57,716 nt of DNA, taken from Thermoplasmatales archaeon ex4572_165. Its GTDB lineage: Archaea; Thermoplasmatota; E2; DHVEG-1. The notes below the pieces were generated by a model. The model searched no databases, had not been told where the DNA came from, and saw nothing but the letters and a program-made list of their open reading frames with translations. Shown piece by piece: positions 27,225 through 36,009 of the stretch. The stretch spans positions 1-57,716 of the forward strand of contig NJDG01000006.1 in NCBI GenBank assembly GCA_002254885.1. Direction: 5' to 3'. Every line of letters begins with the position of its first letter. Position 1 is the stretch's first letter. A program made the translations under genes and the position numbers.

Positions 27225-29277
27225 GTTTATCTAAAATATATCTTAACGCAGGCAATAAGGTAATTGAGGTTATAAATGTAAATGTAACACCCAATGCAAG
27301 TAATATTCCAAAATCTCTAATTGGTGGAACAGACGCAGTTAGAAACGAAAGAAATGCAATAACGGTAGTAATCATTGCAAGAAACATCGCTGTTCCAATT
27401 TCACTTACTGAATTTTTAATTGCTTTTGCTGGTGTTTTTCCATTCCGTAATTCTACTCGATAGTTATGAAGTATATGAACTGAATAATCTACACCAAGGC
27501 CTAAAATCAGCGGAACAATAGCAATAGCGATGACATTGAAAGATATACCCAATAACGACATCGCCCCAAAAAGCCATATCATTGATACGACAAGTGCAAA
27601 CATTGGAAGAACAACATAAGAGAATCTTCTAAAATTAATTAATAATACAGATACAATGATTATGAAAATTGAAGGTGCAATAAATCTATTAGCATCTGTT
27701 GTTAACTCGTTAATTTCCGCTGAACTAATCCCCATACCGGTTACCCGTGTCTTAATATATGAATTTTTATCATCAATCTTTTGAATTTCTTTTGCAATTT
27801 CTTTGTTCATTTTTATAATTTCATCATAATCCTTTGTTGGAGTTAACTGAATAAAAATTAAGGTCGATGATGGTTGATAGTTTTCTTCAAAATCAGTTGA
27901 TAAAAAAGACCTAATGTTTAATTGTATATCTTTATAAAATGCAGGTATAATTGAAAACGAAATATCTGATATTCTAGCATCATCTGGTGCAGTATCTGCA
28001 TATATCCATTTACTTTCAATATCTTTTAAAGCAAGAGTATCTGGAATCATTGATGTTGATTCCATCATTTCATAATATTCTTCAAATTCTTCCCAACTTA
28101 AACCACCAAACTTCTGTAACAATGATTCTGTAATCTTGCCAAAGATTGGTTTTGATTGAAATTGAAATAGTTTTTCAATAAATGAATCAGTATTTGCTGA
28201 GATTCTTCCCCCACCATGTTTTAGAAAAGAATTTTGGTAATATCGTGTCCCTGCTTGAAAATTTGACAATTTAGCCGGAAGGGCAAATGAACCCAATTGA
28301 GGAGCAATACCATAATTGCTTAGTTCTTTAAGTGAAACAGATATTTCAATTAGATTATCATTATTATTAAATGTAATATTGCCGGTGGATAAAGAAATTG
28401 GCAACGAAAAACTTTGTCCAGCCGGTTGAACCCACAGATACACCTCTTTTTTATAATTATTAAATAAGGTTTTATCTTTTATCTGTTGTATTATTGTTTT
28501 AAAATTATCAATTACGCCATTTCCAAGCATCCATAAAGATTGTTGTGGTTCTATATGTGCAGCTATTTTATATGTTATATTAAGTTCTTCAATCGGCATT
28601 ATTTGATTCTGAAAAGATACATACCATTCCATAACATTTACCTTTGGAAATACAGGATTTAATGTGGAAGATATATCTTCTAGATCATAGACCTCAATTG
28701 AAAATGTAATTTCTTCTTCATTTTTCGATATAATACAATTTTTTATATCTGCACTATCTATTGATTTCCCTTTTTGAATACGAGGAAAACGTACGTAATC
28801 TATCTCTTCATTAGGGTCATTTTGTTGCAATAATAAAAGGTCTTCAAGTGCATTATCTAACAAAAGATCCTGTAATGCTGTTTCAATTTGATTATCTGTA
28901 CAATCCATTAAAGTGGATCCATATTCAATAAAACAAATCATGTCTAAAAATGTAACAATTGAAAAACTACCTTCAACACCCGGTTTATTTTCTAATTCTT
29001 TTTGCAATTGATATATTTCCCTGATCGCATCTGATTTTAGAACATGTTGACTGTTTTCTTTTGTTGCATAAATAAAGATAAGTTGTTGACCTTCTCCAAA
29101 ATATTCCTGAATTCGCTCATTTGCCTTTACTATCTCATCATCAGGGGTAAAATCATCAAAATCCGTTTTAAATTCAATTTTAGGGATAAATATAGAAAAA
29201 GCAACTGTAACCATGATAACAATCAATATAACAGTCATTGGATGTTTTTGTACAATAGTTCCAAGATATGGCAGCAT
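27193..29277 (-). CDS. RND/MMPL superfamily transporter, N-terminal half
   Basis: The 694-residue protein has one N-terminal helix (PMTVILIVIMVTVAFSIFI) and the DFDDFTPDDE segment typical of archaeal RND-superfamily (HAE3-like) exporters. A large extracytoplasmic domain follows, up to about residue 525. Five helices then include GLGVDYSVHILHNYR, the counterpart of the GxxxDY motif. It ends after the sixth helix at RYILDKRATVTIKR and a stop. GGGGAC lies before the ATG at 29277. The second half of the usual 12-helix protein follows in another frame. Substrates of such exporters are mostly lipids or hydrophobic compounds. Confidence 0.8.
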   Translation of the reverse strand: MLPYLGTIVQKHPMTVILIVIMVTVAFSIFIPKIEFKTDFDDFTPDDEIVKANERIQEYFGEGQQLIFIYATKENSQHVLKSDAIREIYQLQKELENKPGVEGSFSIVTFLDMICFIEYGSTLMDCTDNQIETALQDLLLDNALEDLLLLQQNDPNEEIDYVRFPRIQKGKSIDSADIKNCIISKNEEEITFSIEVYDLEDISSTLNPVFPKVNVMEWYVSFQNQIMPIEELNITYKIAAHIEPQQSLWMLGNGVIDNFKTIIQQIKDKTLFNNYKKEVYLWVQPAGQSFSLPISLSTGNITFNNNDNLIEISVSLKELSNYGIAPQLGSFALPAKLSNFQAGTRYYQNSFLKHGGGRISANTDSFIEKLFQFQSKPIFGKITESLLQKFGGLSWEEFEEYYEMMESTSMIPDTLALKDIESKWIYADTAPDDARISDISFSIIPAFYKDIQLNIRSFLSTDFEENYQPSSTLIFIQLTPTKDYDEIIKMNKEIAKEIQKIDDKNSYIKTRVTGMGISSAEINELTTDANRFIAPSIFIIIVSVLLINFRRFSYVVLPMFALVVSMIWLFGAMSLLGISFNVIAIAIVPLILGLGVDYSVHILHNYRVELRNGKTPAKAIKNSVSEIGTAMFLAMITTVIAFLSFLTASVPPIRDFGILLALGVTFTFITSITLLPALRYILDKRATVTIKRKV

Positions 29278-29475
29278 TACAGTTTGTCCCCAAGTTTAGA
29301 CTTGAATTTAATATTTTTTATTATTATATTATATAACTATTTTTAATGTTTATATTATTTTGCATTAATTTTTAGAACAATTCAAATTCAATTTATTTAA
29401 ATTAACTAAACATATTCAAAAAAATGATAATTGTTAAATAACAAATATCAATTCATCGCAAACGGTGAATACCAT

Positions 29476-31527
29476 ATGGATGTTTATACACTATTAATTC
29501 CAATAGGCGGAATCGTTGCACTTCTTTTCGCAACATTTATCTATTTTAACGTTAAAAAGCAAAGTCCCGGAAACGAAAAAATGCAAGAATTAAGCAATGC
29601 AATACGTGAAGGTGCCATGGCATTTTTAAAAAGTGAATATAAAGTGCTAATGATTTTTATTGCCATTGTTTCAAGTCTTCTTTTTATTGCTTCGTTTATT
29701 GAGGGAAGTAACATTGAAATTGGACTATCAATTTCATTTATAATTGGTGCAATATTCTCTGCTCTTTCAGGCAACATTGGGATGCGTATGGCCACCATGG
29801 CAAACGCAAGAACAGCAGAAGGAACCAAAAAAAGTCTTTCAAAAGGTCTTTCAATTGCATTTTCCAGTGGAGCAGTTATGGGAATGTGTGTTGTTGGACT
29901 TGGGGTTCTAGGAGTATTTGGTTTGTTCTATATATTCACACAACTCTTCTCATTTGATATTGTAACATCAACAAACATGTTGTTTGGTTTTGGTTTTGGT
30001 TCATCATCCATTGCATTATTTGCAAGGGTTGGAGGTGGAATCTATACAAAAGCTGCTGATGTTGGTGCAGATCTTGTAGGTAAAGTTGAAGCAGGAATAC
30101 CTGAGGATGATCCTCGAAATCCAGCAGTAATTGCAGACCAAGTAGGAGATAATGTTGGTGATGTAGCGGGAATGGGCGCTGATCTTTTTGAATCATATGT
30201 TGATTCACTCATTGCAACAATGGCGCTTGCCGCAATCTCTGGAGGTTTTGCATTGACTACATATGGGGCAGCTGCACTATGGCTTCCGTTAGTTGTTGCA
30301 TCAGTTGGTATTATAGGTTCTATTGTTGGAGTATTAATTGTCATTATGGGAAAAGGAAAAAACATATACAGTGCTCTAAGAAATTCATTATACAGTGCAA
30401 CAATTCTTACCGCAATACTTGCAGGTATAATGACTTGGTTAATGATTGGTTCATTAAATCCATTTTATGCAATATTATCCGGTCTAGCAGCAGGAATGAT
30501 CATTGGTATGAGTACTGAATATTACACATCAGAAAAAAGAAAACCTGCACAAAGTATAGCAGAAGCATCAAAAACAGGACCTGCAACAGTTATTATCCAA
30601 GGTTTGCAAGTTGGAATGATAAGTACAATTATACCAGTTATTGCAGTTGTTGCTGCAATGCTTTCAGCATATTACTTTGCAGATTTTTATGGAGTTGCAA
30701 TTTCTGCTGTTGGAATGCTTTCGATTCTAGGTGTATCTCTTGCAACAGACTGTTATGGTCCAGTTGCAGATAATGCACAAGGAATTTCTGAAATGGCAGG
30801 TCTTGGTAAAGAAGTAAGGGAAAACACAGAACAGCTTGATGCTGTTGGTAATACTACTGCTGCAATGGGAAAAGGTTTTGCAATAGGTTCTGCTGCAATC
30901 ACTGCCCTTGCTTTAATATTTACATATATAATAACAGCTCAAAATGTTTATAATTATAATTTGTCACTTAATCTAGCAGATCCAAATGTAATCGTTGGCA
31001 TTTTCATTGGTGCAATGCTTCCATTTGTTTTTACCGCATTAACAATGGGTGCTGTGGGCCGTGCTGCATATCAAATGGTTGAGGAAGTTAGAAGACAATT
31101 TAGAGAACTAGGTCTTTTAAAAAGCGATGAAAATAAACCAGATTACAAAGGTTGTGTTGAAATTAGTACAAAACAGGCACTTAGAGAAATGATTTTACCA
31201 AGTGTTCTTGCTGTAATATCACCTATCATCGTTGGAATTATCCTAAAACCCGAAGGACTAGGCGGACTTTTAGTTGGCTCTATTTCAACTGGTTTCTTAC
31301 TTGCAGTATTTCTTGCAAACTCTGGTGGTGCATGGGACAATGCAAAAAAATATGTTGAATCAGGAAATCTTGGTGGAAAAGGATCAGAAGCACATAAAGC
31401 AACAGTAATTGGCGATACTGTCGGTGATCCATTTAAAGATACTTCTGGACCATCTTTAAACATTTTAATTAAGCTAATGTCAATTGTATCACTTGTGTTT
31501 TTACCATTGATTATTGCATTTACTTAA
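29476..31527 (+). CDS. hppA: Membrane-bound ion-translocating pyrophosphatase
   Basis: This enzyme couples pyrophosphate hydrolysis to H+ or Na+ transport. The protein of about 683 residues has some 16 helices and all catalytic loops: [52 protein letters not shown], and near the end [14 protein letters not shown] and [17 protein letters not shown]. The segment [16 protein letters not shown] has Ala where K+-independent enzymes carry Lys, so it belongs to the K+-dependent class, which includes Na+ pumps. Which ion is pumped is not decided. The ATG at 29476 is chosen because of GGTGA eight bases upstream. Confidence 0.95.
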   Translation: MDVYTLLIPIGGIVALLFATFIYFNVKKQSPGNEKMQELSNAIREGAMAFLKSEYKVLMIFIAIVSSLLFIASFIEGSNIEIGLSISFIIGAIFSALSGNIGMRMATMANARTAEGTKKSLSKGLSIAFSSGAVMGMCVVGLGVLGVFGLFYIFTQLFSFDIVTSTNMLFGFGFGSSSIALFARVGGGIYTKAADVGADLVGKVEAGIPEDDPRNPAVIADQVGDNVGDVAGMGADLFESYVDSLIATMALAAISGGFALTTYGAAALWLPLVVASVGIIGSIVGVLIVIMGKGKNIYSALRNSLYSATILTAILAGIMTWLMIGSLNPFYAILSGLAAGMIIGMSTEYYTSEKRKPAQSIAEASKTGPATVIIQGLQVGMISTIIPVIAVVAAMLSAYYFADFYGVAISAVGMLSILGVSLATDCYGPVADNAQGISEMAGLGKEVRENTEQLDAVGNTTAAMGKGFAIGSAAITALALIFTYIITAQNVYNYNLSLNLADPNVIVGIFIGAMLPFVFTALTMGAVGRAAYQMVEEVRRQFRELGLLKSDENKPDYKGCVEISTKQALREMILPSVLAVISPIIVGIILKPEGLGGLLVGSISTGFLLAVFLANSGGAWDNAKKYVESGNLGGKGSEAHKATVIGDTVGDPFKDTSGPSLNILIKLMSIVSLVFLPLIIAFT

Positions 31528-31573
31528 AAAACAAGGGATTATTATCTCTTTTTTCTTTCTTTTTACTCCAAAA

Positions 31574-31583
31574 ACATATAAGG
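31574..31583 (+). promoter_or_regulatory. Probable TATA box of the rpoE-spt4-rps operon
   Basis: ACATATAAGG lies about 57 bases before the rpoE start, leaving a leader of roughly 30 bases that includes the GGTAGTG ribosome binding site. Confidence 0.4.
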
Positions 31584-31635
31584 AATAATAGTATTTCCCC
31601 CTCGTCCTATATTATTAATAAAGGTAGTGAAACTG

Positions 31636-32244
31636 ATGTATTACAAAGTAAAAATTGAGGATACTATTCGAATTATGCCTGATTTATTTGGTGAAGACCT
31701 TGATGAAGTAGTAAGAAATATCGTCCAAAAAACTTTTGAAGGCACCATCCGAAAAAATCATGGGATTATTGTCGTTGCTCAAAACATAACTCCTGTTGGT
31801 GATGGTATCGTTATTCATGGCGATGGAGCTATGTATCAAAAAATCTCTTTTGATGCATTAACCTATAAACCTGAAATACAGGAAGTTGTTGATGCATTGA
31901 TCTGTGAGATCGTTGAATTTGGTGCATTCTGCCATATTGGCCCAATTGATGCACTTATACATATGAGTCAAATTATGAATGATTATGTACAAGTTGATTC
32001 TGAAAGTGAGATTATTACAGGGAAAGAAAAAAAACAGAAGCTTCAAGTTGGTGACCCAGTGAGAGCAAGGATTGTTGCTATTAGTCTTAATGAAATCTCT
32101 GCAAGAGAAAGCAAAATTGGTTTGACTATGCGTCAACCTGCACTTGGATCCCATACATGGATCTATGAAAAAGAGAAAGAAGAAAAATCCGGATCAAAAA
32201 AGAATAAGGGTAAAAAACAGAAAAAGGAGGGGAAATCATCGTAA
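31636..32244 (+). CDS. rpoE: RNA polymerase subunit Rpo7/RpoE' (Rpb7-like)
   Basis: Rpo7 forms the stalk of archaeal RNA polymerase with Rpo4. The N-terminal RNP-like domain (MYYKVKIEDTIRIMPDLFGEDLDEVV) and the S1 domain (CEIVEFGAFCHIGPIDALIH, then ARIVAISLNE and KIGLTMRQPALG) are typical. A Lys-rich tail follows. The ATG at 31636 matches the family start and has GGTAGTG before it; a GTG at 31627 would add three residues. First gene of a five-gene operon with spt4, DUF359, S24e and S27ae. Confidence 0.96.
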   Translation: MYYKVKIEDTIRIMPDLFGEDLDEVVRNIVQKTFEGTIRKNHGIIVVAQNITPVGDGIVIHGDGAMYQKISFDALTYKPEIQEVVDALICEIVEFGAFCHIGPIDALIHMSQIMNDYVQVDSESEIITGKEKKQKLQVGDPVRARIVAISLNEISARESKIGLTMRQPALGSHTWIYEKEKEEKSGSKKNKGKKQKKEGKSS

Positions 32245-32426
32245 AAACAACATATGCATGCAAAAACTGTCATGCTTTAACAGAAGAAAAAGTATGTCCA
32301 ACCTGTGCAGTTCCCACTTCAAAACGATGGCGTGGTTATGTAATAATTCGTGAACCAGAAAAATCCCAAATTGCCCAAAAAATGAATATAAATAAACCTG
32401 GCCGTTATGCTTTAAAAGTTCGATAA
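32238..32426 (+). CDS. spt4: Transcription elongation factor Spt4 (RpoE''), with a non-canonical start
   Basis: About 62 residues with the Spt4 zinc ribbon: CKNC near the N-terminus and CPTC 13 residues later, then the RWRGYVIIRE strand and the NKPGRYALKVR end. Spt4 pairs with Spt5 to hold RNA polymerase on DNA. The frame is open back to 32214 but contains no ATG, GTG or TTG before the zinc site. A strong Shine-Dalgarno, GGAGG at 32226-32230, is seven bases before an ATC codon at 32238. ATC (Ile) at 32238 is thus the most likely start, and an ATC at 32235 is the alternative. The gene overlaps the rpoE end by seven bases. Confidence 0.85.
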   Translation: MVKTTYACKNCHALTEEKVCPTCAVPTSKRWRGYVIIREPEKSQIAQKMNINKPGRYALKVR

Positions 32427-32431
32427 TTCTT

Positions 32432-32950
32432 ATGGAACCAACACAATACAAACTTCCAGATCATCTTCGCTCTTTTTTAAAAAAACCTATTGGATCTCTT
32501 GTATCAGGTAAAAATCTAAAAGAAGATTGCAAAGAATATGATATTATTATATCTGTTGGCGATCATGTTTCTGCATCGTTAATTAAACAAGATGTTTTTC
32601 CTCAACTTATGATTATTGATTATAAAACAAGAAGAGGCGCTATTTCAAAAACCCAAAAATCAATTTTAGAGAATCTTCAAAACTATAACCATATTAGTGT
32701 ATCTAATCCCCCTGGATCATTAACAAAAGAATTAGTTGATACTATTCAATCCATCTGTTTAAAGATTAATTCATCTGACCATATCCAGCTTATAATTAAA
32801 GGAGAAGAGGATTTAGCAGCGTTACCTGCAATACTTTATGCCCCTTCAAACGCAACTATAATATATGGAATGCCTAATAAGGGAGTCGTTATCGTATCAT
32901 CAACAGAAGAATATAAAGAAAAAATTCGTTTAATTCTATCCGAGATGTGA
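32432..32950 (+). CDS. GTP-dependent dephospho-CoA kinase (DUF359)
   Basis: This 172-residue protein matches DUF359, the archaeal enzyme for the last step of coenzyme A synthesis, phosphorylation of dephospho-CoA with GTP. Characteristic segments are IISVGDHVSASL, IIDYKTRRG, SNPPGSLTKELV and the signature IKGEEDLAALPAILYAPSNA with IIYGMPNKGVV. It sits between spt4 and rps24e, its usual place in Euryarchaeota. The spacing to spt4 is five bases. Confidence 0.92.
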   Translation: MEPTQYKLPDHLRSFLKKPIGSLVSGKNLKEDCKEYDIIISVGDHVSASLIKQDVFPQLMIIDYKTRRGAISKTQKSILENLQNYNHISVSNPPGSLTKELVDTIQSICLKINSSDHIQLIIKGEEDLAALPAILYAPSNATIIYGMPNKGVVIVSSTEEYKEKIRLILSEM

Positions 32951-32955
32951 GTACC

Positions 32956-33342
32956 ATGGAAATAGAAATCACAGATAAAAAAAATAATCAGTTGTTCAAG
33001 AGAACAGAAGTTCATTTCATTATTAAACATAAAAATCAAGGAACACCAAATAAAGCCATTATGAGAAATGAACTTGCAGAAGCCTTAAATGCAAAAAAAG
33101 ATCAGATTATCATTGATCATGTTGAATCAAGTTTTGGAATTCAAGAAACCAAAGGATATGCAAAAGTGTATTCCTCTAGAAAAGAAGCAGAAGATATTGA
33201 ACGTAAACACATTCTGAAAAGAAATAAAGTATCAGAAAGCAAGCCTAAGAAAAAAGAAGAAAAATCATCTGACCAAGATACTGCAAGTGAAAAGAAAACA
33301 GAGGAAAAACCCGTTGAAGAAAAAAAGAAGGAGGAAGCATAA
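32956..33342 (+). CDS. rps24e: 30S ribosomal protein S24e
   Basis: This archaeal/eukaryotic-type small-subunit protein has the family core EVHFIIKHKNQGTPNKAIM, RNELAEALNAKKDQIIIDHV and GYAKVYSSRKEAEDIERKHI. A Lys/Glu-rich tail of about 35 residues extends beyond the normal length of roughly 100 and is likely disordered. The ATG at 32956 is preferred (MEIEI start), since the GTG at 32947 lies inside the end of the DUF359 gene. The S27ae gene follows immediately. Confidence 0.95.
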   Translation: MEIEITDKKNNQLFKRTEVHFIIKHKNQGTPNKAIMRNELAEALNAKKDQIIIDHVESSFGIQETKGYAKVYSSRKEAEDIERKHILKRNKVSESKPKKKEEKSSDQDTASEKKTEEKPVEEKKKEEA

Positions 33343-33492
33343 ATGAAAGGACGAGAAGTATTCAAAGTAGATGGCGGAAAAATTACACGTCAACGCAGAC
33401 ATTGCCCAAAATGTGGTGATGGAGTATTCTTAGGTGAACATAAAAACCGTGTAAACTGCGGGAAATGTGGTTACACCGAATTTAAAAAATAA
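33343..33492 (+). CDS. rps27ae: 30S ribosomal protein S27ae
   Basis: A 49-residue zinc-ribbon ribosomal protein. The start codon follows the rps24e stop directly. It reads [18 protein letters not shown], then [13 protein letters not shown], giving the four-Cys zinc site. GGAGG at 33330-33334 serves as ribosome binding site. The family is often followed by kae1-bud32 in archaea, but not here: a T-run and the metallopeptidase gene come next. Confidence 0.96.
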   Translation: MKGREVFKVDGGKITRQRRHCPKCGDGVFLGEHKNRVNCGKCGYTEFKK

Positions 33493-33518
33493 TTCTACTT
33501 TTCCATAAAATTATTCAA

Positions 33519-33542
33519 TTTTTTTTTTATTTTTTTTGTTTT
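33519..33542 (+). terminator. T-run terminator after rps27ae
   Basis: A tract of almost only T begins 27 bases after the rps27ae stop. Bare oligo-T on the coding strand is the usual archaeal termination signal, and aCPSF1/FttA cuts at such U-rich RNA. No stem is seen. Confidence 0.6.
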
Positions 33543-33715
33543 ACCATAAAGTTTATTAAATATAAATATTATTATAATTAATTGTTAATCCTGTATGGTG
33601 GAAAGATATTTTTCATCTCTATGAAAAAAAGATGGATTTAGATCAATTAATGTGACAAACTGTATGGGAAGATAAGACAATTATTTCATCATAAAACAGA
33701 GGAGTCCTGCTTAAT

Positions 33716-35680
33716 ATGAAAAAAGATACAGGTAAAACAACAAACGGATTTATTGGACAACTAAATAATAACAAGTCATTTAGAATAAAGATAATTGCAA
33801 TTTCTATCATCACACTTTTACTTATCTCAGGAATCTCTGCAGTTATCTTTTTAAACAAAGAAGAACCAGAAGAAAAAATCGTTGATACATCCTTTGAAAT
33901 CGATGATCAGATAAGCCCACTAGTTAACCAGGGTTTAATCCTTGAAGTCCTTAGAATACGTCATAGAGGCCTTCGTGAGACATTACAAACCAGGGGAAAT
34001 GCCTGGAAAACAGCACCTACATTTTATTTTATATCAAATATGGATGGTAATGAATTTTTAAGCAAAAATGTTGCACAACATACAGAAACCACAGAAGTAT
34101 TTTTCAATACATGGGATTCGATGTTTCAAGAAAATAAAATTGTTAAAGACTCAGATGAAGAACAAGAGACCTCAATAGTAACCCTTCAGATTGTTGAAGT
34201 TGAATCCTCAGGAATTCTAGGTATAAAAACAACAGACGTAATTAAAGATGAATTTACCGTTACCTATGATTATCGAACTGGTCGATGGAACGGTGATGAT
34301 TATTTCGGAGACTATGATGGATACGGCTATTATCTAGGTGAAACCTTTGAAATCTGGTTTAACTTATATCAATTAGATTACGACCAAGATTATATCCCAT
34401 ATTGGACAGAAGTAAACGTCCTTGGAACCGATCCAACTGTTGATGATTCAAAACTTGATCCAGATAATGATGGAATTCCAACAAGTTGGGAATGGAAATG
34501 GGGATATAACCCATTTATATGGGATGATCATCTTAACCTTGATCCAGATGTTGATGGACTAGAAAACCTTGAAGAATACAAAATGGAAGCATATTTTGCA
34601 GACCCATATACCCAAAATGTCTACATTGAAGTAGATTTCATGGAACAAGGTGGCATCTTTGATCCACCCCATACACTACCAACGGAATGTCAACAGGTCA
34701 TCATAGAAGAATTTTCAAAACATAATATCAAAATGATCTATGATGATGGATGGCCAGACGGACCAGGAAATGGTGGCGGAGAACTCGTTGCCCATTATGA
34801 ACAAATTTCTCAGGATTCAGGAGCAATTGCACAATACTACTATCATCATTTTCCAGAAGACAGACGAGGTATCTTTAGATATATGGTAATCGGTCATGCA
34901 GGTGGATTCAATCATCCAGGAATAGGAAATATCTATGATACTACATTTATACCTGATTATATCAACAAATACACACCATTTACAGCTATTAAATATTTCA
35001 TCACAAGAGGTGTACGACCATCTGAACGAGGGCAGCATATTGCTCTTGCAGCAGTAACAATGCATGAACTTGGCCATAGCTGTGGACTATCTAATGTAGA
35101 TTTTGAAGGTATTGATAATATGACACATAAAAGCTGGTTATTTCCTACTGATGAATGGAAAAACACATATATCGATTATCGAAGTGTCATGTGTTATTAT
35201 GCTATGTATGACCCAAGTGTTTTATCATATTCAGATGGAAGCAATGGCCCACCATACGATCAAAACGACTGGGAGCAGTTCTTTTTACCAACATTTCAAT
35301 ATAACAATAAATATGTTGAAGAAGCAGGTTTATATTCAATACCAGACATAATTGAAAGTGAAGAGCGATTTCCAAAAGGATATGAATTTAATCAGAATCT
35401 AACAGATATCTTCAATCAAACAATAAATGACGAATCACCCGTAGATCCAATTCAAGTCGAATGGGCAGTCTATTCAAAAGAGACAGGATATGAAAATAAT
35501 GAAGCAAAAGATATAAAAGTCTTTGTTAAACCAATAGTCCACGCAAGTAAATGGGTACTATCAACAGAAGGAGATCTATCACCAGATAATCAAATGGAGT
35601 TCTACGGAAAAGAAGATATCTATAAACAAGTAATTGAATTTATCGAAGAGGAAAACCTTGATATCACACTCATCAAATAA
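33716..35680 (+). CDS. Membrane-anchored zinc metallopeptidase with Ca-binding repeats
   Basis: The 654-residue protein has a cytoplasmic stub and one membrane segment (IIAISIITLLLISGISAVIFL, about residues 24-44), then an extracellular part. Residues about 220-295 contain Asp-rich loops of the thrombospondin-3/dockerin type (DPDNDGIPTSWE, DPDVDGLENLEE). The active site is HELGHSCGLSN (His450, Glu451, His454), with a probable Met-turn SVMCYY about 40 residues later. In metzincins the third ligand is His or Asp at the position held here by Asn460, so this ligand is missing or comes from elsewhere (Asp462 is near). Extracellular proteolysis is inferred. It has its own promoter region. Confidence 0.8.
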   Translation: MKKDTGKTTNGFIGQLNNNKSFRIKIIAISIITLLLISGISAVIFLNKEEPEEKIVDTSFEIDDQISPLVNQGLILEVLRIRHRGLRETLQTRGNAWKTAPTFYFISNMDGNEFLSKNVAQHTETTEVFFNTWDSMFQENKIVKDSDEEQETSIVTLQIVEVESSGILGIKTTDVIKDEFTVTYDYRTGRWNGDDYFGDYDGYGYYLGETFEIWFNLYQLDYDQDYIPYWTEVNVLGTDPTVDDSKLDPDNDGIPTSWEWKWGYNPFIWDDHLNLDPDVDGLENLEEYKMEAYFADPYTQNVYIEVDFMEQGGIFDPPHTLPTECQQVIIEEFSKHNIKMIYDDGWPDGPGNGGGELVAHYEQISQDSGAIAQYYYHHFPEDRRGIFRYMVIGHAGGFNHPGIGNIYDTTFIPDYINKYTPFTAIKYFITRGVRPSERGQHIALAAVTMHELGHSCGLSNVDFEGIDNMTHKSWLFPTDEWKNTYIDYRSVMCYYAMYDPSVLSYSDGSNGPPYDQNDWEQFFLPTFQYNNKYVEEAGLYSIPDIIESEERFPKGYEFNQNLTDIFNQTINDESPVDPIQVEWAVYSKETGYENNEAKDIKVFVKPIVHASKWVLSTEGDLSPDNQMEFYGKEDIYKQVIEFIEEENLDITLIK

Positions 35681-35747
35681 ACCCTCTATCAGATATTTCA
35701 AGAAAATCATATTAAACAAAGCTTTCATTACAACTCGTCATTGTTAA

Positions 35748-35821
35748 GGATTTGTAGTGTAGCTTGGATATCACCGAGGCTTCCGGAGCCTCTGACTCGG
35801 GTTCAAATCCCGGCAGATCCG
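35748..35821 (+). tRNA. tRNA-Arg (anticodon CCG)
   Basis: The acceptor stem GGATTTG/CAGATCC (35748-35754 with 35814-35820) contains one G-T pair; the discriminator is G35821. The D arm GTGTAGCTTGGATATCAC, the anticodon arm GAGGC-TTCCGGA-GCCTC (anticodon CCG, reads CGG) and the T-loop TTCAAAT complete the cloverleaf. No intron and no CCA are encoded. Confidence 0.95.
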
Positions 35822-36009
35822 TTTGTTATATGGAAATAATAAAATTGTTTTCTGTAATATTCTCATTAATTAGTTGATTTAATATTTCAATAGATTGTGA
35901 AAATGAGATTGAAAACTAAATTTAGAGTTATTTTTATCTCAAAAAAAAATATATTATTATGAATAAAATATTTAAGGATGATACTAATATTATTATTTAG
36001 GGGCAAAAT

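Noticed and set aside
29541-30365. Several long minus-strand frames opposite the membrane pyrophosphatase gene
   Set aside because: They are shadows of a highly conserved gene, with low-complexity or compositionally odd translations and no start signals.
32214-32260. Spt4 made as a fusion with RpoE by read-through
   Set aside because: The two genes are in different frames, and a strong ribosome binding site lies directly before the ATC codon.
32144-32353. Plus-strand frame overlapping the rpoE end and spt4
   Set aside because: Its translation is very basic with no family features, and the frame with two CxxC motifs (Spt4) explains the same DNA.
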